Assembly (NCBI RefSeq): GCF_023204875.1
Contig: NZ_CP096247.1
Coordinates: 3,162,001-3,226,000, forward strand
Direction: 5' to 3'
Length of the DNA stretch: 64,000 nt
DNA from: Prevotella sp. E15-22
GTDB lineage: Bacteria > Bacteroidota > Bacteroidia > Bacteroidales > Bacteroidaceae
In this document: in pieces, positions 18,888 to 27,239 of the stretch
How the letters are laid out: each line of letters opens with the position of its first letter
Numbering within the stretch: position 1 is the stretch's first letter
The notes under the pieces: model-generated
Seen by the model: only the letters and a program-made list of their open reading frames with translations
What the model was told of the DNA's origin: nothing
The model's database searches: none
Translations under genes and position numbers: made by a program

Positions 18888-18896
18888 TATCTTTGC
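18888..18896 (+). promoter_or_regulatory. -7 box for the CDF transporter
   Basis: TATCTTTGC only 7 nt before the ATG at 18904, so the mRNA is probably leaderless or nearly so. Upstream in-frame ATGs at 18808 and 18883 lie at or before this box and are rejected as starts. Confidence 0.6.
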
Positions 18897-18903
18897 GCTC
18901 GAT

Positions 18904-19785
18904 ATGGAAAGAAACAAAGAGATATACAAGGTGACGATGGTTGGCGGCGTGGTCAACGTGATTCTGCTGCTGTTCAAGTTTGTGGCAGGCATCCTGGGAC
19001 ATAGTGCTGCCATGGTGGCCGATGCCGTCCACTCGCTGAGCGACTTCGTGACCGATGTCATTGTGATTGTCTTTGTACATATCAGCGGCAAACCCAAGGA
19101 CAAGTCGCACGACTATGGTCATGGCAAGTACGAGACGCTGGCCATGACCATCATCGGCCTGGCCCTGCTGGCCGTAGCCATCGGCATTGTCTATAGCGGA
19201 CTCATGAAGATTATCGACTGGATGAGCGGCCATGAGTTGCAGGCACCAGGCATGCTGGCACTATGGGCAGCCCTACTGTCAGTGGTCCTCAAGGAGGGCG
19301 TCTATCGCTATTCGATGAGGGAAGCACGCAAACTGCAGTCGCAGGCCGTCGAGGCCAACGCCTGGCACCATCGCAGCGACGCCCTCTCGTCTATAGGTAC
19401 GGCCATCGGCATTGGTGGCGCCATCTTCCTGGGACAGCGATGGACAGTGCTCGACCCCATCGCCTCTGTCGTGGTGGGTCTGTTCATCATCAAGGTGGCC
19501 ATCTTCCTGCTGCGCGACGGCATTGGCGATCTGATGGAGCAGTCGCTGCCCGATGAGGTAGAAACAGAGATTCTGCAGGTGGCAGCCTCTGTCGATGGCG
19601 TCTGCGAGCCCCACGACCTGCGCACACGCCGCATTGGCAATCACTATGCCATCGAACTGCATATCCTGATGGATGGCAACATCACCCTGTGCGAGGCTCA
19701 CGACAAAGCCTCCGAAGTGGAAGACCTGCTGCGCCAGCACTATGGCAACGACACCCATATTGCTGTGCACGTAGAACCGAAATAG
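18904..19785 (+). CDS. cation diffusion facilitator (CDF) family metal exporter
   Basis: 293 aa from the ATG just after the -7 box. Six transmembrane helices with the CDF metal-site motifs HSLSDFVTD (helix 2, H-x3-D) and HHRSDALSS (helix 5, H-x3-D), plus a HDYGHGKYE loop typical of Zn/Fe/Cd exporters. The cytoplasmic C-terminal domain (about 205-293) carries HDLRTRRIGNHYAIELHI, the dimerising CDF tail. It exports divalent metal ions by proton antiport. No metal regulator is adjacent. Zn versus Fe/Mn specificity cannot be decided by eye. Confidence 0.92.
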   Translation: MERNKEIYKVTMVGGVVNVILLLFKFVAGILGHSAAMVADAVHSLSDFVTDVIVIVFVHISGKPKDKSHDYGHGKYETLAMTIIGLALLAVAIGIVYSGLMKIIDWMSGHELQAPGMLALWAALLSVVLKEGVYRYSMREARKLQSQAVEANAWHHRSDALSSIGTAIGIGGAIFLGQRWTVLDPIASVVVGLFIIKVAIFLLRDGIGDLMEQSLPDEVETEILQVAASVDGVCEPHDLRTRRIGNHYAIELHILMDGNITLCEAHDKASEVEDLLRQHYGNDTHIAVHVEPK

Positions 19786-19837
19786 CCCTGATTGATTGTT
19801 AGTTACAGAAATATTTGTGTGTTAATAAATAAATTCG

Positions 19838-19846
19838 TAACTTTGC
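19838..19846 (+). promoter_or_regulatory. promoter of the aroQ operon
   Basis: TAACTTTGC with TTTG at 19814-19817, exactly 20 nt apart: the best match in the window to the two-part Bacteroidetes promoter. Confidence 0.75.
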
Positions 19847-19867
19847 ACCGAAGTAACACGCACGACA

Positions 19868-20290
19868 ATGAAGATTCAGATTATTAACGGACCCAACTTA
19901 AACCTGCTGGGCGTTCGCGAGCCAGGCATCTATGGCAGCGAGTCGTTCGAGGCTTTTCTGCCCCAGTTGCAGGCCAAATACCCTGATGTGCAGATAGACT
20001 ACTATCAGAGCAACATCGAGGGCGAGCTGATTAACAAGATGCAGGAAGTGGGCTTTAAGTACGACGGCATTGTGCTGAATGCAGGTGCCTATACCCACAC
20101 GAGCATTGCGTTGCACGACTGCATCCGTTCGCTGAAAAGTCCCGTTATCGAGGTTCACATCTCGAACGTACACCAGCGCGAGGAGTTTCGCCACAAGTCC
20201 ATGATATCGGCTGCCTGCAAGGGCGTCATCTGTGGCTTCGGACTGGATTCTTACAGGTTGGCAATAGAGGCGCTGCTGGCAGGAAAATGA
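19868..20290 (+). CDS. aroQ: type II 3-dehydroquinate dehydratase
   Basis: 140 aa, typical length. The N-terminal IINGPNLNLLGVREPGIYG includes the catalytic Tyr (GIYG). VLNAGAYTHTS and the catalytic His region IEVHISNVHQREEFR complete the active site. It dehydrates 3-dehydroquinate in the shikimate pathway. Its stop overlaps the start of the methyltransferase (ATGA), so the two are translationally coupled. Confidence 0.95.
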   Translation: MKIQIINGPNLNLLGVREPGIYGSESFEAFLPQLQAKYPDVQIDYYQSNIEGELINKMQEVGFKYDGIVLNAGAYTHTSIALHDCIRSLKSPVIEVHISNVHQREEFRHKSMISAACKGVICGFGLDSYRLAIEALLAGK

Positions 20291-20913
20291 CGGTAGACGA
20301 ATATATCCTCTCCCACATCGAGCCAGAGCCAGAATACCTGTATCGTCTTTGGCGCGCCACGAACATCTATATGCTTCATGGACGCATGGCCAGCGGACAC
20401 CTGCAAGGCCGACTCCTGAAGATGCTGGTGCAGATGATCAAGCCGAAGAACATCCTGGAGGTGGGCACCTTCAGTGGCTATAGCGCCCTCTGCATGGCCG
20501 AGGGACTGGAAGAAGGCGGCAAGGTCTACACCTTCGAGATTAACGACGAGCAGGAGGACTTCACCCGTCCGTGGATAGAGCAGTCGCCTGTGGCCGACAA
20601 GATAGCGTTCATCATCGGCGATGCCATCACTGAGGCGCCAAAGTTGGGCGTGACGTTCGACATGGCTTTTGTGGATGGCGACAAGCGCACCTATGTCGAG
20701 ACCTACGAGATGGTGCTGAAACTGCTACGTCCTGGTGGCTTCATCCTGGCCGACAACACGCTGTGGGACGGCCATGTGACAGACCCTGCCTACGATCGCG
20801 ACCATCAGACGCAAGGCATACGTCGCTTCAACGACCACATAGCGCAGGACACGAGGGTGGAACAGGTGATTCTGCCACTGCGCGACGGATTGACACTAAT
20901 CAGAAAGAAATAA
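20287..20913 (+). CDS. class I SAM-dependent O-methyltransferase
   Basis: 208 aa. SAM-binding motif I ILEVGTFSGYSALCMAEGL at about 57-75, acidic FEIND (motif II), then FDMAFVDGDK and the metal-site region ILADNTLWDGHV, as in caffeoyl-CoA/catechol-type (COMT-like) methyltransferases. The physiological acceptor is unknown. Start overlaps the aroQ stop by 4 nt and rbfA follows after 6 nt, so it belongs to a housekeeping operon. Confidence 0.88.
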   Translation: MTVDEYILSHIEPEPEYLYRLWRATNIYMLHGRMASGHLQGRLLKMLVQMIKPKNILEVGTFSGYSALCMAEGLEEGGKVYTFEINDEQEDFTRPWIEQSPVADKIAFIIGDAITEAPKLGVTFDMAFVDGDKRTYVETYEMVLKLLRPGGFILADNTLWDGHVTDPAYDRDHQTQGIRRFNDHIAQDTRVEQVILPLRDGLTLIRKK

Positions 20914-20919
20914 AGATAT

Positions 20920-21255
20920 ATGCAAGAAACAAGACAGAACAAAATAGCACGCTTGCTGCAGAAGGAGCTGAGCGTGATTTTTCAGGAACAGACACGTGCC
21001 ATGCATGGCGTGATGGTGAGTGTGACAAGAGCCAAGATCTCGCCCGACCTCAGCATCTGCACGGCCTATCTGAGCATCTTCCCCTCTGAGAAGGGCGAGG
21101 AATTGCTGCAGAACATCGAGAAGAACAGTCAGCAGATTCGTTTCGCACTGGGTCAGCGCGTACGCCATCAGTTGCGTATCGTGCCTGAGTTGCGCTTCTT
21201 CATCGACGACTCGCTGGACTACATCGAGCACATTGACGAGCTCCTGAAAAAGTAA
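20920..21255 (+). CDS. rbfA: 30S ribosome-binding factor RbfA
   Basis: 111 aa. Single KH-like domain: the start QNKIARLLQKELSVIFQEQ and the late motif VPELRFFIDDSLDYIEHIDELL are diagnostic. It binds 16S rRNA and helps mature the 30S subunit. In the aroQ operon, 6 nt after the methyltransferase. Confidence 0.93.
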   Translation: MQETRQNKIARLLQKELSVIFQEQTRAMHGVMVSVTRAKISPDLSICTAYLSIFPSEKGEELLQNIEKNSQQIRFALGQRVRHQLRIVPELRFFIDDSLDYIEHIDELLKK

Positions 21256-21291
21256 AAGGGCAGAAAGAGTAGAAAGAAAAACGCCAGACCC

Positions 21292-22521
21292 TTGAACTTC
21301 CCATTCTACATAGCGCGCAGATACCTCTTCTCAAAGAAGTCGACCAACGCCATCAACGTCATCAGCGGCATCTCAGTGTTGGGTGTGGCTGTGGCCACCA
21401 TGGCCCTGGTGGTCACGCTGAGTGTGTTCAACGGCTTCAGCGACCTGGTGGCTACGTTCTTCACAGCCTTCGACCCACAGATCAAGGTGGTGCCCGTCGA
21501 GGGTAAGACAGCGCCTGCCGACGACCCCATCCTCACTGAGATCAAGTCGATGCCTGAGGTCTATGTGGCCACAGAATGTGTGGAAGACCAGGCCATGGCC
21601 GTCTATAACGGTCGCCAGGCCATGATTCACCTCAAGGGTGTGGAGGACAACTTCGACTCTCTTACGCATATACGCGAGATTCTGCAGGGCGATGGCGCAT
21701 ACGAGCTTCATCTGGCCGATGTGCACTATGGCATCCCTGGGCGCCATCTCATCGACGCCCTTGGCATGGGCTACTACTACCCTATGCCACTGAAAATCTA
21801 CGCTCCACGACGCGAAGGACAGTTGGACATGAGCGACCCCACCGATGGCTTCATCGAGGATATGCTCTTCTCGCCTGGTGTGGTGTTCGAGGTGCAGCAG
21901 TCGAAATACGACCGTAACTACGTGCTGACCAGCATCAGCTTTGCCCGTCGCCTGTTCGACCAGCAGGGCATGATTTCTTCACTGGAACTGCGCCTGAAGC
22001 AGGGGTGCGACTTCGAGGCTGTGAAAGAGCGCATGAAGGCTGTGGCTGGCGATAAGTATCGCGTGATGGACCGCTATGAGCAGCAGGACGACACCTTCCG
22101 CATCATGAAGATAGAAAAGCTCATCGCCTATATCTTCCTCACCTTTATTCTTATGGTGGCTTGCTTCAACATCATTGGCTCGCTGTCCATGCTCATCATC
22201 GACAAGAAAGACGATGTGGTAACGCTGCGCAACCTGGGAGCTAGCGATCATCAGATCACACAGATTTTCCTCTTTGAAGGCCGACTCATTTCGGCCATAG
22301 GAGCCATTTTAGGCATCGCCGTGGGACTCTTACTCTGCTGGATTCAGCAGACCTACGGCATCATCTCTTTGGGCAGCAGCGAGGGCTCTTTTGTCATCAA
22401 TGCCTACCCCGTCAGCGTTCATCCCCTGGACGTTGTCATCATCTTCTTCACCGTTCTGGCCGTTGGCTTCCTGTCAGTATGGTATCCCGTTCGTTATTTC
22501 TCGCGCCGCCTGTTGTCATAG
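21292..22521 (+). CDS. FtsX/LolC-LolE-type ABC transporter permease
   Basis: 409 aa, using a TTG start at 21292 (36 nt after rbfA). The protein then begins NFPFYIARRYLFSKKSTNAI, the usual start of LolC/E-type permeases. TM1 at about 22-45, a large periplasmic MacB-PCD domain (about 50-270), and three C-terminal TMs with the FtsX core (IGSLSMLIIDKKDDVVTLRNLGAS, FEGRLISAIGAILGIAVGLLLC). It probably exports lipoproteins from the inner membrane with a LolD ATPase encoded elsewhere. Confidence 0.88.
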   Translation: MNFPFYIARRYLFSKKSTNAINVISGISVLGVAVATMALVVTLSVFNGFSDLVATFFTAFDPQIKVVPVEGKTAPADDPILTEIKSMPEVYVATECVEDQAMAVYNGRQAMIHLKGVEDNFDSLTHIREILQGDGAYELHLADVHYGIPGRHLIDALGMGYYYPMPLKIYAPRREGQLDMSDPTDGFIEDMLFSPGVVFEVQQSKYDRNYVLTSISFARRLFDQQGMISSLELRLKQGCDFEAVKERMKAVAGDKYRVMDRYEQQDDTFRIMKIEKLIAYIFLTFILMVACFNIIGSLSMLIIDKKDDVVTLRNLGASDHQITQIFLFEGRLISAIGAILGIAVGLLLCWIQQTYGIISLGSSEGSFVINAYPVSVHPLDVVIIFFTVLAVGFLSVWYPVRYFSRRLLS

Positions 22522-22529
22522 CACGTTGT

Positions 22530-22896
22530 CATTCTGAACTTTTCTGACAATAGCGCCTCTGAGATTTAAAAATTCTGAGCCAAAAATTTTTTCTGTGCGT
22601 ACAGGCGAAATATGAGCATGTTCGTAAATCACTGAAAATGAGAGGCTTACGAAATTAGCTCGAAAAGTGTAAAGATTTAGAACGCAATCGAATATTCGTT
22701 TAGGTTGTAACGGAGCCTGAGTTACACTGCAACGGAGCCTGTTTTGCATGGTAAAACAGCATGAGTTGCATCGTAAAACAGCCTCCGTTGCATGGTGAAA
22801 TCGATAGGGGTCCTCCGAAAGGTCGTTTTTGGCCCATTTTTGCGTTCTAGTTTGCATTTTTTCAGAACCCTGTTTTTCGGCAGTATTTCTTGACAA
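22530..22896. repeat. 367-bp dispersed repeat element, copy A
   Basis: Nearly identical, in the same orientation, to 54814-55180. The core 22547-22896 is exactly 350 bp in both copies, with about 20 differences by eye and no net length difference. It contains short internal reiterations (TGCATGGTAAAACAG, TGCATCGTAAAACAG, TGCATGGTGAAATCG). A near-perfect 17-bp inverted repeat has outer arms GCAACGGAGCCTGTTTT and AAAACAGCCTCCGTTGC. Overlapping short ORFs are not convincing genes. It fills the 400-bp gap between the LolE-like gene and the end of the GLPGLI operon. No transposase, so either a non-autonomous element or a structured RNA. Confidence 0.85.
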
Positions 22897-22921
22897 TTAT
22901 TCTTTTGTATGGTTATTATTG

Positions 22922-23797
22922 TCATTCCAGCTCAAGGGGTTGATAGACATTGGCTTTCTTGGGGATTACCATGTCGTAGGAAACGACAGATAACTTCTCG
23001 TCAGCAGATGGTTCTGGTCCACCACCCCACATCTCTATTACACTTATTCCCTGAGGGATATAATAGTTGGGTTGCTTAACGTATTTCTTATCGCAAAGGA
23101 TTTTATTGCGATGGGCAATGAACTTGTTACGCTTGAGGGTCGTGTGTTCTTCCCTACTAAAATATTTGATTGGAGCCGACCGTTTTATCAGACCCACACA
23201 GTCAAATAAGAAAATGCCGTCCTTGTCCTCTGCCTTCAGAATCATACCAGGCAAACCACGCAATTTCCAAGGGCCAAAACTTGCCGCCACCTCTTCTGAG
23301 TACCATGCCGTCCATGTCCTTCCAGCATACTTTCCAACGGCCTTCTGACATAGATAGCCACCCACTGTCAGCGTGTCGTCCATCAGTTTCCAGCCAAAGT
23401 CAGGCAGCGGCTCTGTATAGAAGTATCGATTGGGCACGACCTTGTCAAACGAACTAATCTCACCGTCAGGATAGCCCACGAAGATGACTGGCAGATTATA
23501 CTTCCTCGCATTAAACTCGCCTAGGCCGTATTCCTTCCACTCACCAAAGTCTTCACCCATGACACGATTAAACTCCGTACACTTTGCCACATGACTACCA
23601 ACAACAACAGCCCACTGCATAGAATCTTTCGCAGCATTTCCATTCTTGTCGGTGGTGTTTATCTGGAAGTCGTAGATGACCACAAACTGTGCTTGGTCGA
23701 TACTATCACTTTGCGCTAATGTATGGGAGGAGAAGAGTATGGTCAATAATAATGTGATGATCAGACTCAAGTGCTTATAGTTGCATTTACTATTCAT
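22922..23797 (-). CDS. GLPGLI-family exported protein 1 (last gene of operon)
   Basis: 291 aa. Signal peptide to about residue 28. GLPGLI domain (TIGR01200-type): early QAQFVVIYDFQINTTDKNG, mid WTAWYSEEVAASFGPWKLRG, the name motif as GLPGMILKAEDKDG, and a C-terminal tail ending VYQPLELE shared by all paralogs in this operon. Conserved Cys in GGYLCQKA. The function of the family is unknown. Members are exported and often co-occur with TonB-type barrels. Its start overlaps the stop of the preceding gene by 4 nt (ATGA). Confidence 0.9.
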   Translation of the reverse strand: MNSKCNYKHLSLIITLLLTILFSSHTLAQSDSIDQAQFVVIYDFQINTTDKNGNAAKDSMQWAVVVGSHVAKCTEFNRVMGEDFGEWKEYGLGEFNARKYNLPVIFVGYPDGEISSFDKVVPNRYFYTEPLPDFGWKLMDDTLTVGGYLCQKAVGKYAGRTWTAWYSEEVAASFGPWKLRGLPGMILKAEDKDGIFLFDCVGLIKRSAPIKYFSREEHTTLKRNKFIAHRNKILCDKKYVKQPNYYIPQGISVIEMWGGGPEPSADEKLSVVSYDMVIPKKANVYQPLELE

Positions 23798-24606
23798 CTT
23801 TCTTCGTTTTTTAGGTGAAATATAGTAATGATATATCCCGTTTCTGTCTTAACGGCAGAAGCCAATGAATAGGGACTGAAGCCAATGATAGAATGAGGGT
23901 CTATATTTTGCCCTCGATAGACAATCTGCATGATGCGCTTCACCTGGGTACCATCCTGATTGCAGATATAGTTATCTCTCCTGCCATCATGGCTGAGTCT
24001 AATCCACATCTTATCGCGACCAAAGAATCTAATTCGAGTAACTCTTCCTTCTGAAGGGAGATGAAAGGTATATTCAGGAAAACACGTTAGGAAGTCATTA
24101 TTCACTGCCAGCCTCAAGGAATCATCTTTGCTAAGGGAGAAGTCGCCACTATTCACGTCGATTGAATCCACGACCTCGCCTGTATAGAAGTCCATCTTCT
24201 TAATGAAGTTGATGCGTCCACCACCAATAATGGCATTACCCCAGGCATAGCAATATTTACCACGACTATCCAACAAGGCAGACCCAGGATACACGGAAGG
24301 CTCACCACTGAACTGTGCAACAGCGAATGGAGGGTTACAGAAAGGACGCACCTTTTGGCCATTATCTATACGAAATAAGGCGCCATCCGTCGTTCCAAAC
24401 ATTATCACGCTGTCATTTATCAGAATGTTTGCCTGCTGAACAGCTTGGACATTGATACTTTCCTTCTTCAAAATAATTGTGTCAACATGCTCAGTCGTAT
24501 CATCAAGACATAGTATTGAATCCTCCCATTTGGTCAGATCCACTACACTTTGGGCTTGCGTTGTCATGGCAGCGAAGACCATTATCGTCACAAAAACCTT
24601 TTTCAT
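23794..24606 (-). CDS. exported protein of unknown function in the GLPGLI operon
   Basis: 270 aa with signal peptide (MKKVFVTIMVFAAMTTQAQS). The rest is beta-rich with repeated short strands (VIMFGTTDGALFRIDNGQKV, CYAWGNAIIGGGRINFIKKMDF, RVTRIRFFGRDKMWIRLSHDGR), which could be a six-bladed propeller like other Bacteroidetes 6-bladed proteins. No GLPGLI motif and no YQPLE tail, unlike its neighbours. Overlaps the next gene by 4 nt, so it is firmly in the operon. The fold is inferred from pattern only. Confidence 0.75.
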   Translation of the reverse strand: MKKVFVTIMVFAAMTTQAQSVVDLTKWEDSILCLDDTTEHVDTIILKKESINVQAVQQANILINDSVIMFGTTDGALFRIDNGQKVRPFCNPPFAVAQFSGEPSVYPGSALLDSRGKYCYAWGNAIIGGGRINFIKKMDFYTGEVVDSIDVNSGDFSLSKDDSLRLAVNNDFLTCFPEYTFHLPSEGRVTRIRFFGRDKMWIRLSHDGRRDNYICNQDGTQVKRIMQIVYRGQNIDPHSIIGFSPYSLASAVKTETGYIITIFHLKNEER

Positions 24607-24610
24607 CGTT

Positions 24611-25423
24611 CTATTCTAATTCAAGAGGTTGATAAACGTGAGCTTTCTGAGGAACCATCATGTGGTTGGCAACATAATATATTTGGCCATCATGTCTTAT
24701 CTCGCCAAGATCATCTGGATTTTCAGAGACATAATAGGTGGGTTCCTTGGCATAACGATGGTTGCCCAGAACTTTATTTTTAAAGCTCATCATTTTCTTA
24801 CGGCTCAACTTCTGGTAATCAGGGGATGAATACCTGTTAATCGCCCTCACTTCATTCTTCGTCTCATACAGTTCAAAGCAATGAATGCCATCTATATCCT
24901 CTGCTTTCACAATGAGGCCAGGCAAGCCACGAAGTTTCCAAGGGCCAGCCGAAGCAGGGATGTCCTCACAATACCACACTCGCCATTGCTTACCATAGAG
25001 CTTTCCTTTTGCGCCATGACAAAGCAGGCCACAGATGGTCAGCGTATCATCGTCCAATGCCCAGTCCACCTTAGCCATGGACTCGTGCACCTCATAGCGA
25101 TAAGGATAGATATTATCATGGCTAATGACTTCTGACTTATCCATATCCGTGATAACCACTGGAAGGTGCATGATGAAGGCATTCATCATCTCACGACTAG
25201 CACGTCCATCCCTGTTATAAGTAAGAAATGTAGTGCACTCCGTGGCGCGAGTACCCACCATGAGGGCAAGCCTCAGCGAATCAGCAACATCCTTCCCCTC
25301 CTCATCCTGCGTCTGAATGGTGTAGTTGTAGAAGGCTACAAACTGGGATGAATCAATCTTCTCTGCCTGCGCTGCTATCGCTAGTGCAGACACGACGATT
25401 ACCAAATAATACTTCTTCATCAT
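24611..25423 (-). CDS. GLPGLI-family exported protein 2
   Basis: 270 aa. Signal peptide ends near AAQAEK. SSQFVAFYNYTIQTQDEEG is the family N-terminal pattern, CGLLCHGAKGKLYGKQWRVWY precedes GPWKLRG and GLPGLIVKAEDIDG, and the tail ends HVYQPLELE. Separated from its neighbours by 4 and 1 nt. Function unknown. Confidence 0.9.
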   Translation of the reverse strand: MMKKYYLVIVVSALAIAAQAEKIDSSQFVAFYNYTIQTQDEEGKDVADSLRLALMVGTRATECTTFLTYNRDGRASREMMNAFIMHLPVVITDMDKSEVISHDNIYPYRYEVHESMAKVDWALDDDTLTICGLLCHGAKGKLYGKQWRVWYCEDIPASAGPWKLRGLPGLIVKAEDIDGIHCFELYETKNEVRAINRYSSPDYQKLSRKKMMSFKNKVLGNHRYAKEPTYYVSENPDDLGEIRHDGQIYYVANHMMVPQKAHVYQPLELE

Positions 25424-25424
25424 T

Positions 25425-26288
25425 CTATTTCAGTTCAAGGGGTTGATAAGCATTTACTTTCTTGGGGATAATCATGTCGTAGGAAACAACCGATAAGGCG
25501 TTCTCTGGCGTGTAATCATCTCCTTTGAACCACATCTCAGTAACTCCCAACTGTTTGTAGGCACCTTGAGGAATATAGTAGTTGGGCTGCTGCACGTATT
25601 TTTTGCTGCAGAAGAGCTTGTTTTTCTTTACAATGAATTTGTCGCGCGTTGTTTTGTTATAGTCATCCTTATTGATGTATTTGATGGCCGTAGTTTTTTT
25701 GAGAAGTCCCACAAAGTTGAAGCAAAAAATGTTGTCCTTGTCTTCTGCTTTCAGAATCATGCCAGGCAATCCACACAATTTCCAAGGTCCATAAGGTACA
25801 GGCACCTCTTCAGCATACCAAACTATCCATGTCCTGCCACCATACTGACCTATGGCTTTCTGGCAGAGAAAACCGCCAATTGTTAGCGTGTCTGGCAACA
25901 ATTTCCAACCGAAGTCAGGTAATGGATTGCTAAAGAAAAAGTAGTTGGGCGTAATCTTTTCAAATGAACTGATTTGACCATCAGGGTATCCTACATAGAT
26001 AACCGGCAGGTTATATTTTCTGGCATTCCACCAACCTTTTTGATAATCAGGATTCATATAATCCTTGAAGTCACTTATCATGGCAACATTATACTCCTTA
26101 CACATAGCGGTATGGGTGCCAACTAAGACCCCCAGTTGCACAGAGTCCTTCACGGAATTCCCGTCCTTGTCTGTGGTGTTAGTCACAAAGTCGTAGCCGG
26201 CCATAAACTGACACTGGTCGATACTGTCGTTCTGGGCCTGTGCTCCTATTGACAAAGCCCAGGCGATGATGATAATAAGTTTTTTCAT
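25425..26288 (-). CDS. GLPGLI-family exported protein 3
   Basis: 287 aa. Signal peptide (MKKLIIIIAWALSIGAQAQ), QCQFMAGYDFVTNTTDKDG, GPWKLCG and GLPGMILKAEDKDN, tail NAYQPLELK. Closest by eye to paralog 1 (shared GWKL-DTLTxGGxLCQKA and YVxQPNYYIPQG). Gap of 1 nt to the next gene, 4 nt from the previous. Function unknown. Confidence 0.9.
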   Translation of the reverse strand: MKKLIIIIAWALSIGAQAQNDSIDQCQFMAGYDFVTNTTDKDGNSVKDSVQLGVLVGTHTAMCKEYNVAMISDFKDYMNPDYQKGWWNARKYNLPVIYVGYPDGQISSFEKITPNYFFFSNPLPDFGWKLLPDTLTIGGFLCQKAIGQYGGRTWIVWYAEEVPVPYGPWKLCGLPGMILKAEDKDNIFCFNFVGLLKKTTAIKYINKDDYNKTTRDKFIVKKNKLFCSKKYVQQPNYYIPQGAYKQLGVTEMWFKGDDYTPENALSVVSYDMIIPKKVNAYQPLELK

Positions 26289-26292
26289 ATCC

Positions 26293-27207
26293 TTATTTTA
26301 ATTCTAATGGTTGATAGACGTGGGCGGTATCACTCACGAAAACACCATTCTCAATCTTGCCTTTATCACAATAGACACCGTCCATACTTTGTAAGTCGGT
26401 GATGTGATATAATGGATTCTTTGGATAGTGCTTGTTTCCAAATATCTTGATGCGCTTCTTGATGAGATTCGCCTCTGACGTCTTTGAGGTGATGGCATTG
26501 TGCTCCATAAAGATGGGGGAGACGATGTGCTGAACATTGGAGAGTATAAAGCGATGAATGCCGCTATGGTCTGAAGCCTCGAGAATCAGGCCAGGCAGTC
26601 CGCAGAGTTTCCAAGGCCCGGCTGACGTGGGAATATCCTCACAATAGTGAACTGTCCATTGGCGTCCGTGCAGTTCACAGGAGGCTGTTTTGCAAAGATA
26701 GCCACCAATCGTCATAGTATCTTCGCTAAGTGTCCAATTAATGGGTTTACGCTCTTCCTGTGTCTCGAAAATTGATGGCAAGACGGCATCGCGAACCGTT
26801 GTTTGCCCATCAGGATAGTTCGTCCATACCTCTGGCATAAAACAATAGGATTCCATTTTTAGCAAGACTTGACCTTCGTCGCTCGCGAATTCGTAGCCAC
26901 CCATGTAGTCTCTGCTGTCTCTTTCCTGGTCTTTACGGAACTTACGATAAGGGAAGCTGCGTGTGCAGTGCTGACCAATTTGAAGACATAACTTCATTCT
27001 ATCTGTCACTGACTGATTGTCAGCATCCTGCGTCCGACACTCGTAGTCATATTCCACTACAAGGCTCGATACGTCGATGCTGTCCTGATGGATTTTGGCG
27101 GCATGCATCGCTGCGATGGCATCATTTGACAATCCCACTGCGACAACTTGTGCCTGCATTTGCAAACACATACCAGCACACACGATTAAAAACAACTGTC
27201 TCATCAT
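26293..27207 (-). CDS. GLPGLI-family exported protein 4
   Basis: 304 aa from the ATG at 27207, which gives the signal peptide MMRQLFLIVCAGMCLQMQAQ. The frame stays open upstream to 27606 but that part is antisense-quality sequence over the TonB gene and is excluded. Family motifs: SSLVVEYDYECRTQDADNQ, GGYLCKTASCELHGRQWTVHY, GPWKLCG and GLPGLILEASDHSG, tail HVYQPLELK. The region before the domain is about 25 residues longer than in the paralogs. Confidence 0.87.
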   Translation of the reverse strand: MMRQLFLIVCAGMCLQMQAQVVAVGLSNDAIAAMHAAKIHQDSIDVSSLVVEYDYECRTQDADNQSVTDRMKLCLQIGQHCTRSFPYRKFRKDQERDSRDYMGGYEFASDEGQVLLKMESYCFMPEVWTNYPDGQTTVRDAVLPSIFETQEERKPINWTLSEDTMTIGGYLCKTASCELHGRQWTVHYCEDIPTSAGPWKLCGLPGLILEASDHSGIHRFILSNVQHIVSPIFMEHNAITSKTSEANLIKKRIKIFGNKHYPKNPLYHITDLQSMDGVYCDKGKIENGVFVSDTAHVYQPLELK

Positions 27208-27239
27208 TTTTCTAAGAACAATTTGAATGGTTATATCTG

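Noticed and set aside
18808..18903. Earlier start of the CDF transporter (325 aa)
   Set aside because: The upstream ATGs lie at or before the -7 box at 18888-18896, and the added residues are Lys-rich without homology to the family.
22722..22925. Minus-strand ORFs in the 367-bp repeat (both copies share a 40-residue frame)
   Set aside because: Shared only because the DNA is repeated. The peptide is translated palindrome, two frames are equally open, and starts differ between copies.
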